NCBI RefSeq assembly: GCF_963678635.1
Contig: NC_087062.1
Span: 92,415,845 to 92,479,844, forward strand
Length of the DNA: 64,000 bases
Reading direction: 5' to 3'
Source: Symsagittifera roscoffensis
Lineage: Eukaryota > Xenacoelomorpha > Acoela > Convolutidae
Shown: positions 41,055-50,972 of the stretch, piece by piece
Numbering within the stretch: the stretch's first letter is position 1
How the letters are laid out: each line of letters begins with the position of its first letter
Translations under genes and position numbers: made by a program
The notes under the pieces: model-generated
Told to the model about the DNA's origin: nothing
Database searches by the model: none
What the model saw: the letters and a program-made list of their open reading frames with translations, nothing else

Positions 41055-44000
41055 TTACTTTTTAAATTCTACTTTCTTTAATATTTTAGATTGGGGGATG
41101 AACATTTTGTAGTTTTTACGTGGTTGATTTCGGAGTCTTGTTGTTTTTCTATGTTCAGATTTGTCTATTTCTTCTTGGGGTATTATTTGTTCTGTCATTT
41201 TTCTATTTTTTCTTTGTTTTGGAGATTCTTTATGGTTTTGTGTATTGTTTTTGGTGGCGGTTGGTTTTGTGTTTTGATTTTCGGTGGGGTTATCATTTTG
41301 TTCTGTGTTTTTCAGGTGTGGTTCATTTTGAATGATTTTTAATCCTGTGAAAGAATATAATTGAGTTAATTCGCGGAGTGCGTATTCTTTTGGGTAATAA
41401 GGTAATAGGTTGTTTCGATGTTGAACGATTTCTTTTGTGTTTGAGTCGGTAATTTTATATGTGACATCAGTGGGTTTTGCAATTATTTGGTATGGTCCTT
41501 TTCGAAGGGGTTGTAATTTTTTAGAAATTCCTTTTTGAGTATTAAAATTAGGTATTAAAACAAATGTTCCAATTTTTAAATCGGAGGCTGGTGTAAAACG
41601 TGAATTGATTTGTTCATTGATGTTTTGTCTTTGTAATAACTTTTTTGTTATTTTTTGATAAATTTCATTGTGTTTTTTATCTCTATTTAGAATCCATTCG
41701 GTGTGTGTACCGGAGGCTAGTTTAAGAATTTGTGGGTGATGAAAATGATCTTCATCATGTGTATGTAAAGGTAGGTTATAACAAATTGAGTCTTTATTTG
41801 GTTGACAATAACCTTGTGCGTTTTTATGAGAATTTGCTGTAAACATTATTGGTTTGCGTGGCTTTTGGTTAAAAACCATTTCGTATGGTGACATTCCTAA
41901 AGTTGTCGTTATTTGTGAATTATATGCTAAGGGAAATAATTTTACATCTGCTGACCATTCGGTATATTTTGTATCATTTCCGTTGATGATACATCTAAGA
42001 TATTCTTGTAATGAACGGTTCATACCTTCGACTAAGCCGTTTGTCCAAGGTGCATGAGATGTACGTGGTTTGTGTTTAATGTTATATAAATGACATAGTG
42101 TGATAATTTCATTATTTATGAATTCTGTACCGTTGTCTGTAACTAAAATTTCTGGTAGTCCGAATTTTGCTATCCAGTGTTCATAGAGTGTTGTGTAAGC
42201 GTAATAAGCGTTACAATGTGGTACTGGGTTAAGTGCTACATAATCTGTAAATGCGTCAACAATTACCATAATGTAGGAGTTTCCTTCTGATGAGGGTGAA
42301 ATTGGTCCCTTAGTATCAAATGAGATACGATGGTTAAAGTACAAACTTTGTCCTTTAAAATCTTGTTTTTGTGCTATTTGTTTTTGATTTGGGTAAGGTT
42401 TATTTAGTTGACATACTATACAATCATTGCATAGTACTTTTATCCAAATTGGTGCATTTGGGAAGTAAAAATTTTGTATAAAATTTGAATATGTTTTTTC
42501 TGATCCAGAGTGTCCTTTAATATTTTGTGTATGTGAAATATTAAAAGCTATAAGAATCATACTTAAAGGGAGACATGGAACTGTAGATTCATTCAGGTTA
42601 TACTCTAAAAGGTCTGTATTTTCGTTAATTGTTGTGTTGTTAAATTTGCGAAAGTATCGGAGGAGTGTTTTGTTTCCTAGAATGGTTGAATCTGCTTTGA
42701 TAGGTTTAGTTTTATATTTGTGCCATGATTTCAGTTGTCGAATTACTGGGTCAAGGTTTTGATATTGTTTCAGTGTTGAAATTGTAATTGTTTCTGTTGG
42801 GGGGAGAAAAATGTTTTCGATTTCTAATTTAGATAAGGGTATTGTGTCAAGTGGGTCGTGAAGGTCAAAAACTTGATTTATTGTGTATTTTGAATCATTT
42901 GTTTGTGGTCCTGATAAATTTATTTTATCAGTTAAATCTTCTTTTTCAATTAGTGGAAAATGGTCTTTTTTAGGCGGGTGTTGTTTTGTTCGTTTTTGTT
43001 GGGTGTTATTTTTGATCCATTGAGAATATGGGATTGGTTTGAAAGTTGATGTTCCAAGTAGATCAACTTCATAATGATTATTTTGACAATCTAAATAAAG
43101 TGGGAAATGTTGTAAATTATTTATTTGTGATTGTTCAATATCAGTTTTTACTGCATATTTGCATTCCAATCGGGGTGATGTTTCGTTTTCTGCAAGGTAG
43201 AATTTTATGTTTTTGGGTATTTCAACTGTTGTTTTTCGTGTAAGTAATTCAGGTGGTGTATTTCGACTTAAGGTGTCTGGTAATGCAAGATTTTTTCCTG
43301 CAGTCCAAACTATATGTAAGTTTGGAAATTTCATTAGAATTAGTTGAAATCTGTAAACTCGGTGGTTTGGATTAGACTTTTGTGTAAAAAGAAAAATGAT
43401 TGGTTTATGGTCTGTGAATAGAACTGTTGGATGTTTTGATCCAAGTATCAGAAATTCATATTCTGTCAGTGTATATATTATGGCTGTGCATTCTCTCATT
43501 AGAGTTGAGAGTCGTAGCTCTGCTTGAGTGAAAAGTCGAGAATTTGCTGATATGAGGTTCATTTTATTTGTACCATTATGTGATTGTAATAGTGCTGCAC
43601 CGATGCCAAAGTTCGAAGCATCGCACATTGCATAAAATGGTTGATTTGAGTCTGGAATTGTGTTTGAAATTTGTTCAGTTAAAAGTTTCTTTATTTCTTC
43701 AAATCGTGTTTGATGTTCTGTGTTCCATTCAAAATTCTTTTGTTGTCTAAGGATGTTATAAAATGGTCGTAGATATAATTGCATTTTATAAACATATTTA
43801 CTTAAAAAGTTTAACATTCCAAGAAATTCTTGGATTTTCTTTTTATTTGTTGGTGGTTGAAGTTTTTGAATAGCGTCAATGCGTGATTTCAATGGAGTGA
43901 TTGTTTTTCTTTCTATATTATGTCCTAAGAATTTAACTCTTGTCAAAAAGAAGTGTGATTTATCGGGGGCGGCCTTCAGATTTTCGTTCTGAAGTATTTG

Positions 44001-47000
44001 GTGATATTTTTCTAAAACATTGAACATCTCGTCTTTTGTTTGTGATTGCATAAAAACATCGTCTAAATAGGTGATTGCGTTTTTCTTGAGTATTAGTGGT
44101 CTAAAAATTTTGCTCATAAAAGCTGAAAATGCTGCTGGTCCTATGGATATTCCATAGAATAAGCGGTTGAATTCATATTGTTGGTTTCCTATAACAAATT
44201 GTGTTAAACGTCGTGATTGTTCATCTAGTGGCATTTGATTGTATGCACTATTCATATCGGCGGTTGTAAAGTATTTGCCGTTTATTTTTGTTAAAATAAC
44301 TTGTATTGGTTCAATGGGCCAATTACATTTTGATTCATCTATGAGTGAATTGAGGTATCTAGCGTCGAGAACGATTTTTAATGATTCTCCTTTAGCTAGA
44401 ATGATAACAGGGTTGATGAATGTGTTGCCTTTTGGTTGTTCTTCTTTGTTTACTGGTGATATAATGTTGTATTGTTCTAAAATATCGAGTAATCTGTTCA
44501 CTTTATCATGTAAGTGAATTGGTACTTTACTTGCTCTCTGTTTTTTGAAAACTGCGTCTGGTTTTAACGGGAGATGTAGTGATGAACTGATTTTGCCAAC
44601 ATCGAATTTTGATGTTGCATAGACTGATGAATATTTAATTAGCTGTTTGGCTAATTTTTCGAATTCGTCTTGTGTTATTTGTGAATGTTGGAAATTAAAC
44701 ATTGTTAAAAATTTCTGTTGGTCCTCTGTGTAGTTACTTATGTTGAATGTAGGTTTGAAATATGGAGTTTTTGTGAAATAATCCGTATTTCTGTTTTCGT
44801 TACTTATTATATTATTTATAGATAATTCTTCATTAAGAATTGTAGATTGGCAAATATCTAGTAATTGGAGTATATTATTTACGCGATAGGCTTTTTCGTG
44901 TATTGGTGATATTGTAGCGTTGGTTTCGCAGTATCCTAAAAGTCCTAAAGGTAATGTTACTTGGTAAGGTGTGTTGTTATAGACATGTAAGGAAATGATA
45001 TCGGAATTCGAATTTTTCAAATATTTTATGGATGAGATTGTGATTTTGAAAAATTTATGAATAGGTTTGAATTCAAATTCTGACATATAAAATTTTTGTT
45101 TGTTTTGTTCTTTATCATATTGGTGAACTTGTTTGATTGAAAAATTATAGATATTTCCTGATAGTGGTTTTAGGTGTTTTCTTTGTTTGTTAAATATCGG
45201 GTAGAATTTTGAAAAGAATGGTGGTTGTTTATTTAATCTTTGAAAAAATGTTAAGGATGTTTCTTTTGTTTTTGTATATTTATCTTTGATTAATATTTTA
45301 CTATTTAGTATGTTAATTGTTGGTATATACTTCGAAATAAATGGTATTCCAATGATATTATATTTAATGTCAGTGATATGGAATATTTGTTTAAATGGCT
45401 TATTTAAAATTTTGCTTTGTTCCATTGTTCTGGTGGGGAGGAGAAATAATTGGATTTTTCCGTAGTTTATCAATGTTGATCCTTGTGCTGTTGCTAACTT
45501 ACTGGAGGTTTCAAGAGGTATTAACTTTGGGTGTAAAGTTTTTATTTCATTCCATGTGGGGATGTTTATTATGTTTGATTCTGCTCCTGAATCAATTAAA
45601 AAATCTATTTCAAGGTCTGGTGGTTGAAATTCTTTATTTCTTGGGCTTTCTAAGAGAAATGGTATTGTCCAAATTTTTTCTTTGGGTTGTTCTTTTTGTA
45701 TATTTTGATAAATGTGGTTTGTATTCAAGCATTTTGTTTTGGTATTTTTATTGGTTTGATCTGTAGTGTTAATCTCGTTTGTTTCTTGCGTCGTTGGTGT
45801 GGAATTTATGGGTGTAGTGTAATAATTTTGAAGAAATTCTGATTGATTTTCATATATGTGTGATGAAAAGGGTTGTTCATATATGACAGATTCATAGTCA
45901 TTTTCGACTTTTATCATATTGATAGAAAGAGTGTTTTCAGTATCATTTTCTGAATCTGATGATGTACAGTTTATTTGATTGAGTTGTAACGTATCAGTTA
46001 CTGTGTCATCAATACCTGGAGGGTCTGATGTTGTTTCTGGATTTGACTGTACTTGATTGATTTGTCTTTGATGTTTAGGTGTACTACTTCTGTGGCGATT
46101 ATTAGAATTATTATAGTTATTATTATTCCGGTGTGGTGATTGGGAATAATTTCTATAACGATTATTATAACTTGAGTGTCGATTTTGTGAATTATTTCGT
46201 GATCTGTTTTGGTAATTATTGTTTGGTCTGTTATAGTTCGATCTATTATATGAGTTATTCCTTGATCGATTGTTCGGGTAATTCTGATTTCGGTTGTTTG
46301 AATAACTTCTATTTCGATTATAGGAGTAGTTTCTATTCCTATTGTATGATGAATTTCGTGATTGGTTGTTTGGATAGTAGTTATTTCTTGATTGGGAATT
46401 AGATCTAGAAACAAATCGTTGTGTATTTGAATTTGATCTGGAGTAGTTATTTCGACTATTTGGTCTATTGTAGTGATTTTGTGATGAATTATACGTGTTT
46501 CTTCGTTCTGGTGATCTTCCTCTATAACTTGAGTTATATGGTGATTGATTTCTTGTATAATTTGTATTGTTCGGGAGTGGTTTTCCTGAACTGTTGTTGC
46601 TGTGGACTGTTTTGTTCGGTAGATTTTGATCTTTTTTCATGTATTGATAGAATGATTTATTTGGTTCTTTATATTTTTGAGGTTTATTTTGATTATCTTG
46701 CTGTTTTTGTCTACATTCGGAAATACTATGTCCGTATCGTCGGCAATAATTACACCATTTTTTGAAAGATGGTTTGCCTTTAAAGTTTGGGTTCTTTTCG
46801 TAGATATTGAGTATTTCAGTGATTTTTTCAACGAGGTCTGTCTCTGATTCCTGTATATTATTAATATTAGTGGGAGTCGTTTCAATTCTGTTAACGTATT
46901 GTAATTTCAGATTTTCCGTTTCTTCTAGTTTCATCGTGATTTCTGCTTGTTCTAATTTGTCTACTAGTTTTCGAAAATCTAAATCGGGTTCTCGAATTGA

Positions 47001-49277
47001 AGAAGGATGTGATGCTCTCTTTTTTATTGCTATTTTCCTTAATTGTGGTGTTAAGGTCATCATTAAGATTTCTGTCATCTTTGTGTTTTTATAGTCATGT
47101 GTATTTAATGAATATGCTTTTCGAACTAGTGTTTCGATTCGTACTGCTATTTGCTTGATGGTTTCGTTTGGTAATCTGCGAATTTCATTACATAAAACTC
47201 TTTGTTGTTGTTTGTTTCTTTCGGAGTCAAACATTTTTGAAAATTCTTGTGTAAATCTTTTCCAGTTTGATTTTATTTCTAGAGGTAGTACTGAAAACCA
47301 TTTTTGGGCTGCGCCATCTAAGGTTGTTTGTATTAACGCTGTGCGTCGATGTATCCAATTTTGATGTAGTGGCGTATTAATTGGTTCAGGTCCAATATTT
47401 AAAATCAGGTTTGCTGTTACTGCATTTAAATAATCTTCTACAGAGTATTCAGGGTCTGTTCCTGTGAAAACCATTAAAGGTTTGTTTGATGTTATTGATG
47501 ATCCACCCATAAGGTATGGATTCATTGTCATTTGTAATGATTCTGCTGCATTTGGCATTTGAGAAAAATTTGAAAGTTGGTTTCTTGTTATCTCATGTTG
47601 TTGGAGATAATATGGGAGTGGTATTTCATTTTGCATTTGTGATGGTTGATACGAGTGTGCAGTCATTGGATTTTGTTGTTGAATTGGTTGAAAAGATTGT
47701 GTATTAATTGGATTTTGTTGTTGAATTGGTTGTTGATTTTGTGCATCTATTGGTTGTGGAGAAAAATTTCTATGATTTGTACGTGTTCTCTGTATTCCTT
47801 GTCTACGATATTCTTGAGTATTTTGTGCAAATATATCTGGTTGTAAGAAATCATCATCTGAGGATAAATAATCCATTTGATAAGATGTCTGTTTTTTATT
47901 TTTATTTTGTTGAAAAAATGGGTAATTTTCACTGTGATCCCGTGGAGGATTTGTTTGGAAATTTGTTGAATTAGGTTGGGCCATTGGGTTATCCCAATTT
48001 CGAGATCTTGTATATTGGTTAAAATTTCTTTGTGGTTGATTATATGTTTTTGATGGATGTGTATAATTATAATTATGGTCTGCAAAGTTGTTTCTAGTGA
48101 ATGTTTTGCGTGTTTTTGGTGGTATTGTCATGGGTCTGTATGTTTGGTAATCCATATGTGAATATTTAGGGGCAACCGAAGGTTTAACGGTTGATTGTAA
48201 GGTTACCTGTGTTTGTGAAGGATTTGTATTTCTTGGTGTTGTTAAATTTGGGCGTATTGGTGAAATACTTTGTTGTGTAGTTGTTGTGTGTACAATTTCT
48301 TCATTTATGAAGTGTGATGGTGTCTGGATATCTTGTTGAGTAAGATTCCTAGTTCCATTGAGGTTTTCATTGTGTATTACTGTAGAGTTTAAACTATTAT
48401 TTTGTGTATCGGGTAAAAATGTATTATAGTTTAATGGTGTTGCATCAATTGTTAATGGTATTACTCTTACATAATCTCTTATGTAAGATATTGTACCTAT
48501 TGCTTGACTTGAGATTGATTGTGGAAAGCTTATAAATGCGGGATGAGACCATTCGGGGTCCCAAACATAATCTGATTGTTCTGTGATAGCGGTATCATCG
48601 TTCGAATTTTGGGGTCTAAATTTTTTTCTTGCTTGTGCAATTAAATCAATATTGTGTGTGAAATAATCTATTATGAACCATGCCAAAATTTTTTGTAGAT
48701 CGTGTTTTGTATGTTGTGAAACGTCGTCTTTCGTGAAATTTTCTTTAATGATGTTTAAATAACTAGAGAGTAGTGTGATTTCATGTCGTACTTTCAAATG
48801 TTTAGATGTTTCTTTTGGTGAGACATTTGTTATTGGGATTTCGTTTTCTAATATCGAAATATAACTATATATTATTGCGAAAACTTCATTGGTGAATATG
48901 GAGTTTGCTCTTTGTGAGTTATGGTATTGGATGCTTTTTATATATTCTGAAAAAACTTTTGAAAATTCTAAATCAAGATCGTCTGTTTGAATTGTATATT
49001 TTCTATTATTATGGTTTGGTGAGGTGAATTCTATGGAGTAGATTCCATACTGTTGTGTTATGTTGCATATATCTTTTAGATAGTGATCTATGATTTGTCT
49101 TTTGATTTTTACATCGGGGAACTCTGTTTTACATGGACTGATTCCGGGTTCAAATAAATTTACGAGTAAATTTTGACAAAATATGTGTTGTCCTCTATCA
49201 GTATCTGCGTCTACTATAAAAGGAAAGATTTCATCATCATCTGGAGTTTCTTCACCTGGGGTGTGCGTTGAACTCAT
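41055..49277 (-). CDS. gag-pol: Gag-Pol polyprotein, one intact 2740-codon frame
   Basis: Domains in order (approximate residues): an unfamiliar N-terminal region of about 300; a Gln/Asn-rich linker; a retrotransposon capsid core from about 590 to 810 (GTDPEYSVEDYLNAV, LDGAAQKWFSVLP); a zinc knuckle CNYCRRYGHSISEC at about 840; an Asn/Arg/Ser/Tyr repeat region 905-1085; protease with LIDSGAESN at about 1228; reverse transcriptase with TADMNSAYNQ and YLDDVF at about 1736; RNase H with CDASNFGIGAALL at about 1884 and FTDHKPI; integrase with an HH-CC finger near 2246 and Asp, Asp, Glu at about 2316, 2380 and 2412; a GPY/F-type end (RKGPYQI) near 2590. All catalytic residues look intact. No stop or shift separates gag from pol, so processing must rest on the protease alone. 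The start overlaps the 155-aa frame by 26 nt. Confidence 0.93.
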   Translation of the reverse strand: MSSTHTPGEETPDDDEIFPFIVDADTDRGQHIFCQNLLVNLFEPGISPCKTEFPDVKIKRQIIDHYLKDICNITQQYGIYSIEFTSPNHNNRKYTIQTDDLDLEFSKVFSEYIKSIQYHNSQRANSIFTNEVFAIIYSYISILENEIPITNVSPKETSKHLKVRHEITLLSSYLNIIKENFTKDDVSQHTKHDLQKILAWFIIDYFTHNIDLIAQARKKFRPQNSNDDTAITEQSDYVWDPEWSHPAFISFPQSISSQAIGTISYIRDYVRVIPLTIDATPLNYNTFLPDTQNNSLNSTVIHNENLNGTRNLTQQDIQTPSHFINEEIVHTTTTQQSISPIRPNLTTPRNTNPSQTQVTLQSTVKPSVAPKYSHMDYQTYRPMTIPPKTRKTFTRNNFADHNYNYTHPSKTYNQPQRNFNQYTRSRNWDNPMAQPNSTNFQTNPPRDHSENYPFFQQNKNKKQTSYQMDYLSSDDDFLQPDIFAQNTQEYRRQGIQRTRTNHRNFSPQPIDAQNQQPIQQQNPINTQSFQPIQQQNPMTAHSYQPSQMQNEIPLPYYLQQHEITRNQLSNFSQMPNAAESLQMTMNPYLMGGSSITSNKPLMVFTGTDPEYSVEDYLNAVTANLILNIGPEPINTPLHQNWIHRRTALIQTTLDGAAQKWFSVLPLEIKSNWKRFTQEFSKMFDSERNKQQQRVLCNEIRRLPNETIKQIAVRIETLVRKAYSLNTHDYKNTKMTEILMMTLTPQLRKIAIKKRASHPSSIREPDLDFRKLVDKLEQAEITMKLEETENLKLQYVNRIETTPTNINNIQESETDLVEKITEILNIYEKNPNFKGKPSFKKWCNYCRRYGHSISECRQKQQDNQNKPQKYKEPNKSFYQYMKKDQNLPNKTVHSNNSSGKPLPNNTNYTRNQSPYNSSYRGRSPERRNTYNSSQNHYNRPNSRNNYSRSNSNTQRFVSRSNSQSRNNYYPNNQSRNSSYNRNRNYSYNRNRSYSNNRNQNYPNNRSRNNSYNRSNYNRPNNNYQNRSRNNSQNRHSSYNNRYRNYSQSPHRNNNNYNNSNNRHRSSTPKHQRQINQVQSNPETTSDPPGIDDTVTDTLQLNQINCTSSDSENDTENTLSINMIKVENDYESVIYEQPFSSHIYENQSEFLQNYYTTPINSTPTTQETNEINTTDQTNKNTKTKCLNTNHIYQNIQKEQPKEKIWTIPFLLESPRNKEFQPPDLEIDFLIDSGAESNIINIPTWNEIKTLHPKLIPLETSSKLATAQGSTLINYGKIQLFLLPTRTMEQSKILNKPFKQIFHITDIKYNIIGIPFISKYIPTINILNSKILIKDKYTKTKETSLTFFQRLNKQPPFFSKFYPIFNKQRKHLKPLSGNIYNFSIKQVHQYDKEQNKQKFYMSEFEFKPIHKFFKITISSIKYLKNSNSDIISLHVYNNTPYQVTLPLGLLGYCETNATISPIHEKAYRVNNILQLLDICQSTILNEELSINNIISNENRNTDYFTKTPYFKPTFNISNYTEDQQKFLTMFNFQHSQITQDEFEKLAKQLIKYSSVYATSKFDVGKISSSLHLPLKPDAVFKKQRASKVPIHLHDKVNRLLDILEQYNIISPVNKEEQPKGNTFINPVIILAKGESLKIVLDARYLNSLIDESKCNWPIEPIQVILTKINGKYFTTADMNSAYNQMPLDEQSRRLTQFVIGNQQYEFNRLFYGISIGPAAFSAFMSKIFRPLILKKNAITYLDDVFMQSQTKDEMFNVLEKYHQILQNENLKAAPDKSHFFLTRVKFLGHNIERKTITPLKSRIDAIQKLQPPTNKKKIQEFLGMLNFLSKYVYKMQLYLRPFYNILRQQKNFEWNTEHQTRFEEIKKLLTEQISNTIPDSNQPFYAMCDASNFGIGAALLQSHNGTNKMNLISANSRLFTQAELRLSTLMRECTAIIYTLTEYEFLILGSKHPTVLFTDHKPIIFLFTQKSNPNHRVYRFQLILMKFPNLHIVWTAGKNLALPDTLSRNTPPELLTRKTTVEIPKNIKFYLAENETSPRLECKYAVKTDIEQSQINNLQHFPLYLDCQNNHYEVDLLGTSTFKPIPYSQWIKNNTQQKRTKQHPPKKDHFPLIEKEDLTDKINLSGPQTNDSKYTINQVFDLHDPLDTIPLSKLEIENIFLPPTETITISTLKQYQNLDPVIRQLKSWHKYKTKPIKADSTILGNKTLLRYFRKFNNTTINENTDLLEYNLNESTVPCLPLSMILIAFNISHTQNIKGHSGSEKTYSNFIQNFYFPNAPIWIKVLCNDCIVCQLNKPYPNQKQIAQKQDFKGQSLYFNHRISFDTKGPISPSSEGNSYIMVIVDAFTDYVALNPVPHCNAYYAYTTLYEHWIAKFGLPEILVTDNGTEFINNEIITLCHLYNIKHKPRTSHAPWTNGLVEGMNRSLQEYLRCIINGNDTKYTEWSADVKLFPLAYNSQITTTLGMSPYEMVFNQKPRKPIMFTANSHKNAQGYCQPNKDSICYNLPLHTHDEDHFHHPQILKLASGTHTEWILNRDKKHNEIYQKITKKLLQRQNINEQINSRFTPASDLKIGTFVLIPNFNTQKGISKKLQPLRKGPYQIIAKPTDVTYKITDSNTKEIVQHRNNLLPYYPKEYALRELTQLYSFTGLKIIQNEPHLKNTEQNDNPTENQNTKPTATKNNTQNHKESPKQRKNRKMTEQIIPQEEIDKSEHRKTTRLRNQPRKNYKMFIPQSKILKKVEFKK

Positions 49278-49719
49278 TTTTTCGTTCGATTACTGTTAAT
49301 ATGTAATTATTAATGTGTCGAATTGGTTGATTCCAATTGTATAAATGTACTGGTTTGTGTTTGTACTGCTTTTTTATTCTTCTTTTTCCTCTTTGTGATG
49401 AATTTGAAGTTGTTTCTGAGTCAGAGAAATATAATTGATCGTGAATTGTGCAATTTTTATCTATTGATTCTTTTAGTTTGTAAAGTTCGTCTAAACTGTT
49501 GGTTTCTGATTCTGAAAATGCGTTTCGATTTTTTGAAAATCTTTTTCGTGTTATTTGTCTTTGTTTAGTTATTATTTTTCTCTTTAGTGTTTGTCGTTTT
49601 GTTCGAATGTATCCAACTGTTTGTGTATGAGGTGTGATTACAAGGTCGTATTTTTTGTTATCTATTTCACAATTGTGTAAAACGATTGTTTGTTTATTTC
49701 CTAGGTTTTTAAATGACAT
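49252..49719 (-). CDS. basic 155-aa protein upstream of gag
   Basis: First sizeable frame after the leader, in a different register from gag-pol and overlapping it by 26 nt. Residues about 38-65 are strongly basic (TKRQTLKRKIITKQRQ, ITRKRFSKNR). Residues 76-86 are LDELYKLKESI, a leucine-rich stretch after a Ser/Glu-rich linker. A second basic patch (RGKRRIKKQYKHK) follows. A basic region plus a leucine-rich motif is the plan of Rev/Rex-type RNA-export proteins, but the match is only in layout. It could equally be a nucleic-acid-binding structural protein. Not recognised. Confidence 0.65.
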   Translation of the reverse strand: MSFKNLGNKQTIVLHNCEIDNKKYDLVITPHTQTVGYIRTKRQTLKRKIITKQRQITRKRFSKNRNAFSESETNSLDELYKLKESIDKNCTIHDQLYFSDSETTSNSSQRGKRRIKKQYKHKPVHLYNWNQPIRHINNYILTVIERKNEFNAHPR

Positions 49720-50236
49720 AAGGTTTAGAATGACGGATGCAAAAGGTTGTTAAATGATTTCTATTTTCCTAAACTGTTAGTTCTTACGATTTTTTGGTTA
49801 GCTTAACCTGGGTCTATTTGTTTAGGGTTGGAGAGAAAAGTATATCGATTCCGAAGAATGATTTTTTACTTTCTCGTGGCTAGTATAAGTTAAGGTGTTA
49901 ACTTACTTAATCTTACTTAGGGGTAGTGATTGTGTTCAAGGGTTGGAGAATAGTAAATCGATCCACAAGGTTCAGGTATAATTAGAACGCGAGTAGTTCG
50001 TTAGATACTATTTTAAACTTACTAAGTCTAAGATTTATCCTGGGTCTGGTAAGAGGGGGGGTCAAGTGAAGGATGAATAACCGAAGTTCTTCACTGTTTA
50101 TCCTAATTTGAATGATTAGTTTTGTTTAAAAATTTCTATTAGTCTTAGGTCTTTAGAAAGGGTTGGGTAGTGAATCGACGTTTGAGGTCGTTAGACACTA
50201 ATTAAGTGGGTGGGGGAGAACAAAGTTGTTCTGTTT

Positions 50237-50321
50237 GATCCAAGGATAAGCCTTGATGATCAAATTTGAAATTTAATTAAGTAGAAAATGATTTAAGATC
50301 CAAGGATAAGCCTTGATGATC
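50237..50321 (-). promoter_or_regulatory. two identical hairpins in the leader RNA
   Basis: The same 25-nt sequence occurs at 50237-50261 and 50297-50321. Each can fold as CAAGG-CTTAT-CCTTG on the sense strand with GATC at both outer ends. Twin stem-loops in a retroviral leader commonly serve dimerisation or packaging; that role is inferred here. Confidence 0.55.
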
Positions 50322-50651
50322 TGGTTTTAAAATTAAGTGAATTTAAGTTTTAATAAAATTTTAAATGTGTGTAAAGGAAAGATTTAGTGTTTTGATGATA
50401 TTAGTGGGTTTATGATTGCTGTTATGTTTTAGATGATGAAGCTGGAACAACAGGATGATTTATGATTACTAACCATTTATTGTCATGCTACTAATTTTTA
50501 TTTTTATTTTCCAATAAATATTTTTCAAACATGTTTTGTATAATACTGCAGAGTTTTAGGAAAACGATCTAAGATCTTTTCATTAATCGTTATTGTATAT
50601 TAATAAATTTGTTTAGCGCCTGAAATGATTTTGAAGAGTAACTTCAAGGTT

Positions 50652-50885
50652 TTATGTTTGCAAATGGAAATCTAAATTCATTGCAAGTAGTATTCGAAAT
50701 ATAAAAGTTTGTTCTGGCTTTTGCCGAACTATCATATAACTATACGGCAAGTTTCTACTTTGTCGTATGTCGTCTTTGGTTCGAGGTCTTCTTCCAATTC
50801 CGGGTAGTTCTGTTATGGTTCGGAATATTGGCTCTGATCTATTGAGTCGTAGAGACATTTCGATTAAATTATTGTCGTATAACAT
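50652..50885 (-). CDS. possible 77-aa leader protein or first exon
   Basis: The first ATG frame after the primer binding site, about 70 nt downstream of it. It reads plausibly (SLRLNRSEPIFRTITELPG, GRRPRTKDDIRQSRNLPYSY). It could supply the start codon for the methionine-less downstream frames by splicing, but I see no clear consensus donor inside it. It may also be an upstream frame of no function. Confidence 0.3.
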   Translation of the reverse strand: MLYDNNLIEMSLRLNRSEPIFRTITELPGIGRRPRTKDDIRQSRNLPYSYMIVRQKPEQTFIFRILLAMNLDFHLQT

Positions 50886-50952
50886 TTTGTAAATGTTTTT
50901 GTCTAATTTCTAATCTATTTTGGTTAATTCTAATCTATTAAGGTCTTGTTCG

Positions 50953-50970
50953 AGACTTATGGTCGCACCA
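50953..50970 (-). promoter_or_regulatory. primer binding site of the large element
   Basis: On the sense strand TGGTGCGACCATAAGTC begins 2 nt after the 5' LTR, the usual spacing. TGG matches a tRNA CCA end. I could not assign the tRNA. Confidence 0.65.
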
Positions 50971-50972
50971 GA

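Larger units (their letters stand above)
49720..50972 (-). other. 1.25-kb 5' leader of the large element
   Basis: It lies between the 5' LTR and the first sizeable frame. It contains the primer binding site, a 77-codon frame near the LTR, two identical hairpins, several loose copies of AGGGTTGGAGAA...TCGAT (49830-50190) and GTAAG-type donor candidates near 49905-50030. It is long enough for packaging and splicing signals. Confidence 0.6.

Noticed and set aside
45395-49568. Many plus-strand open frames opposite gag-pol
   Set aside because: They are antisense shadows of the A/C-rich, stop-poor gag-pol frame, with Phe/Cys/Val-rich low-quality translations and no motifs.
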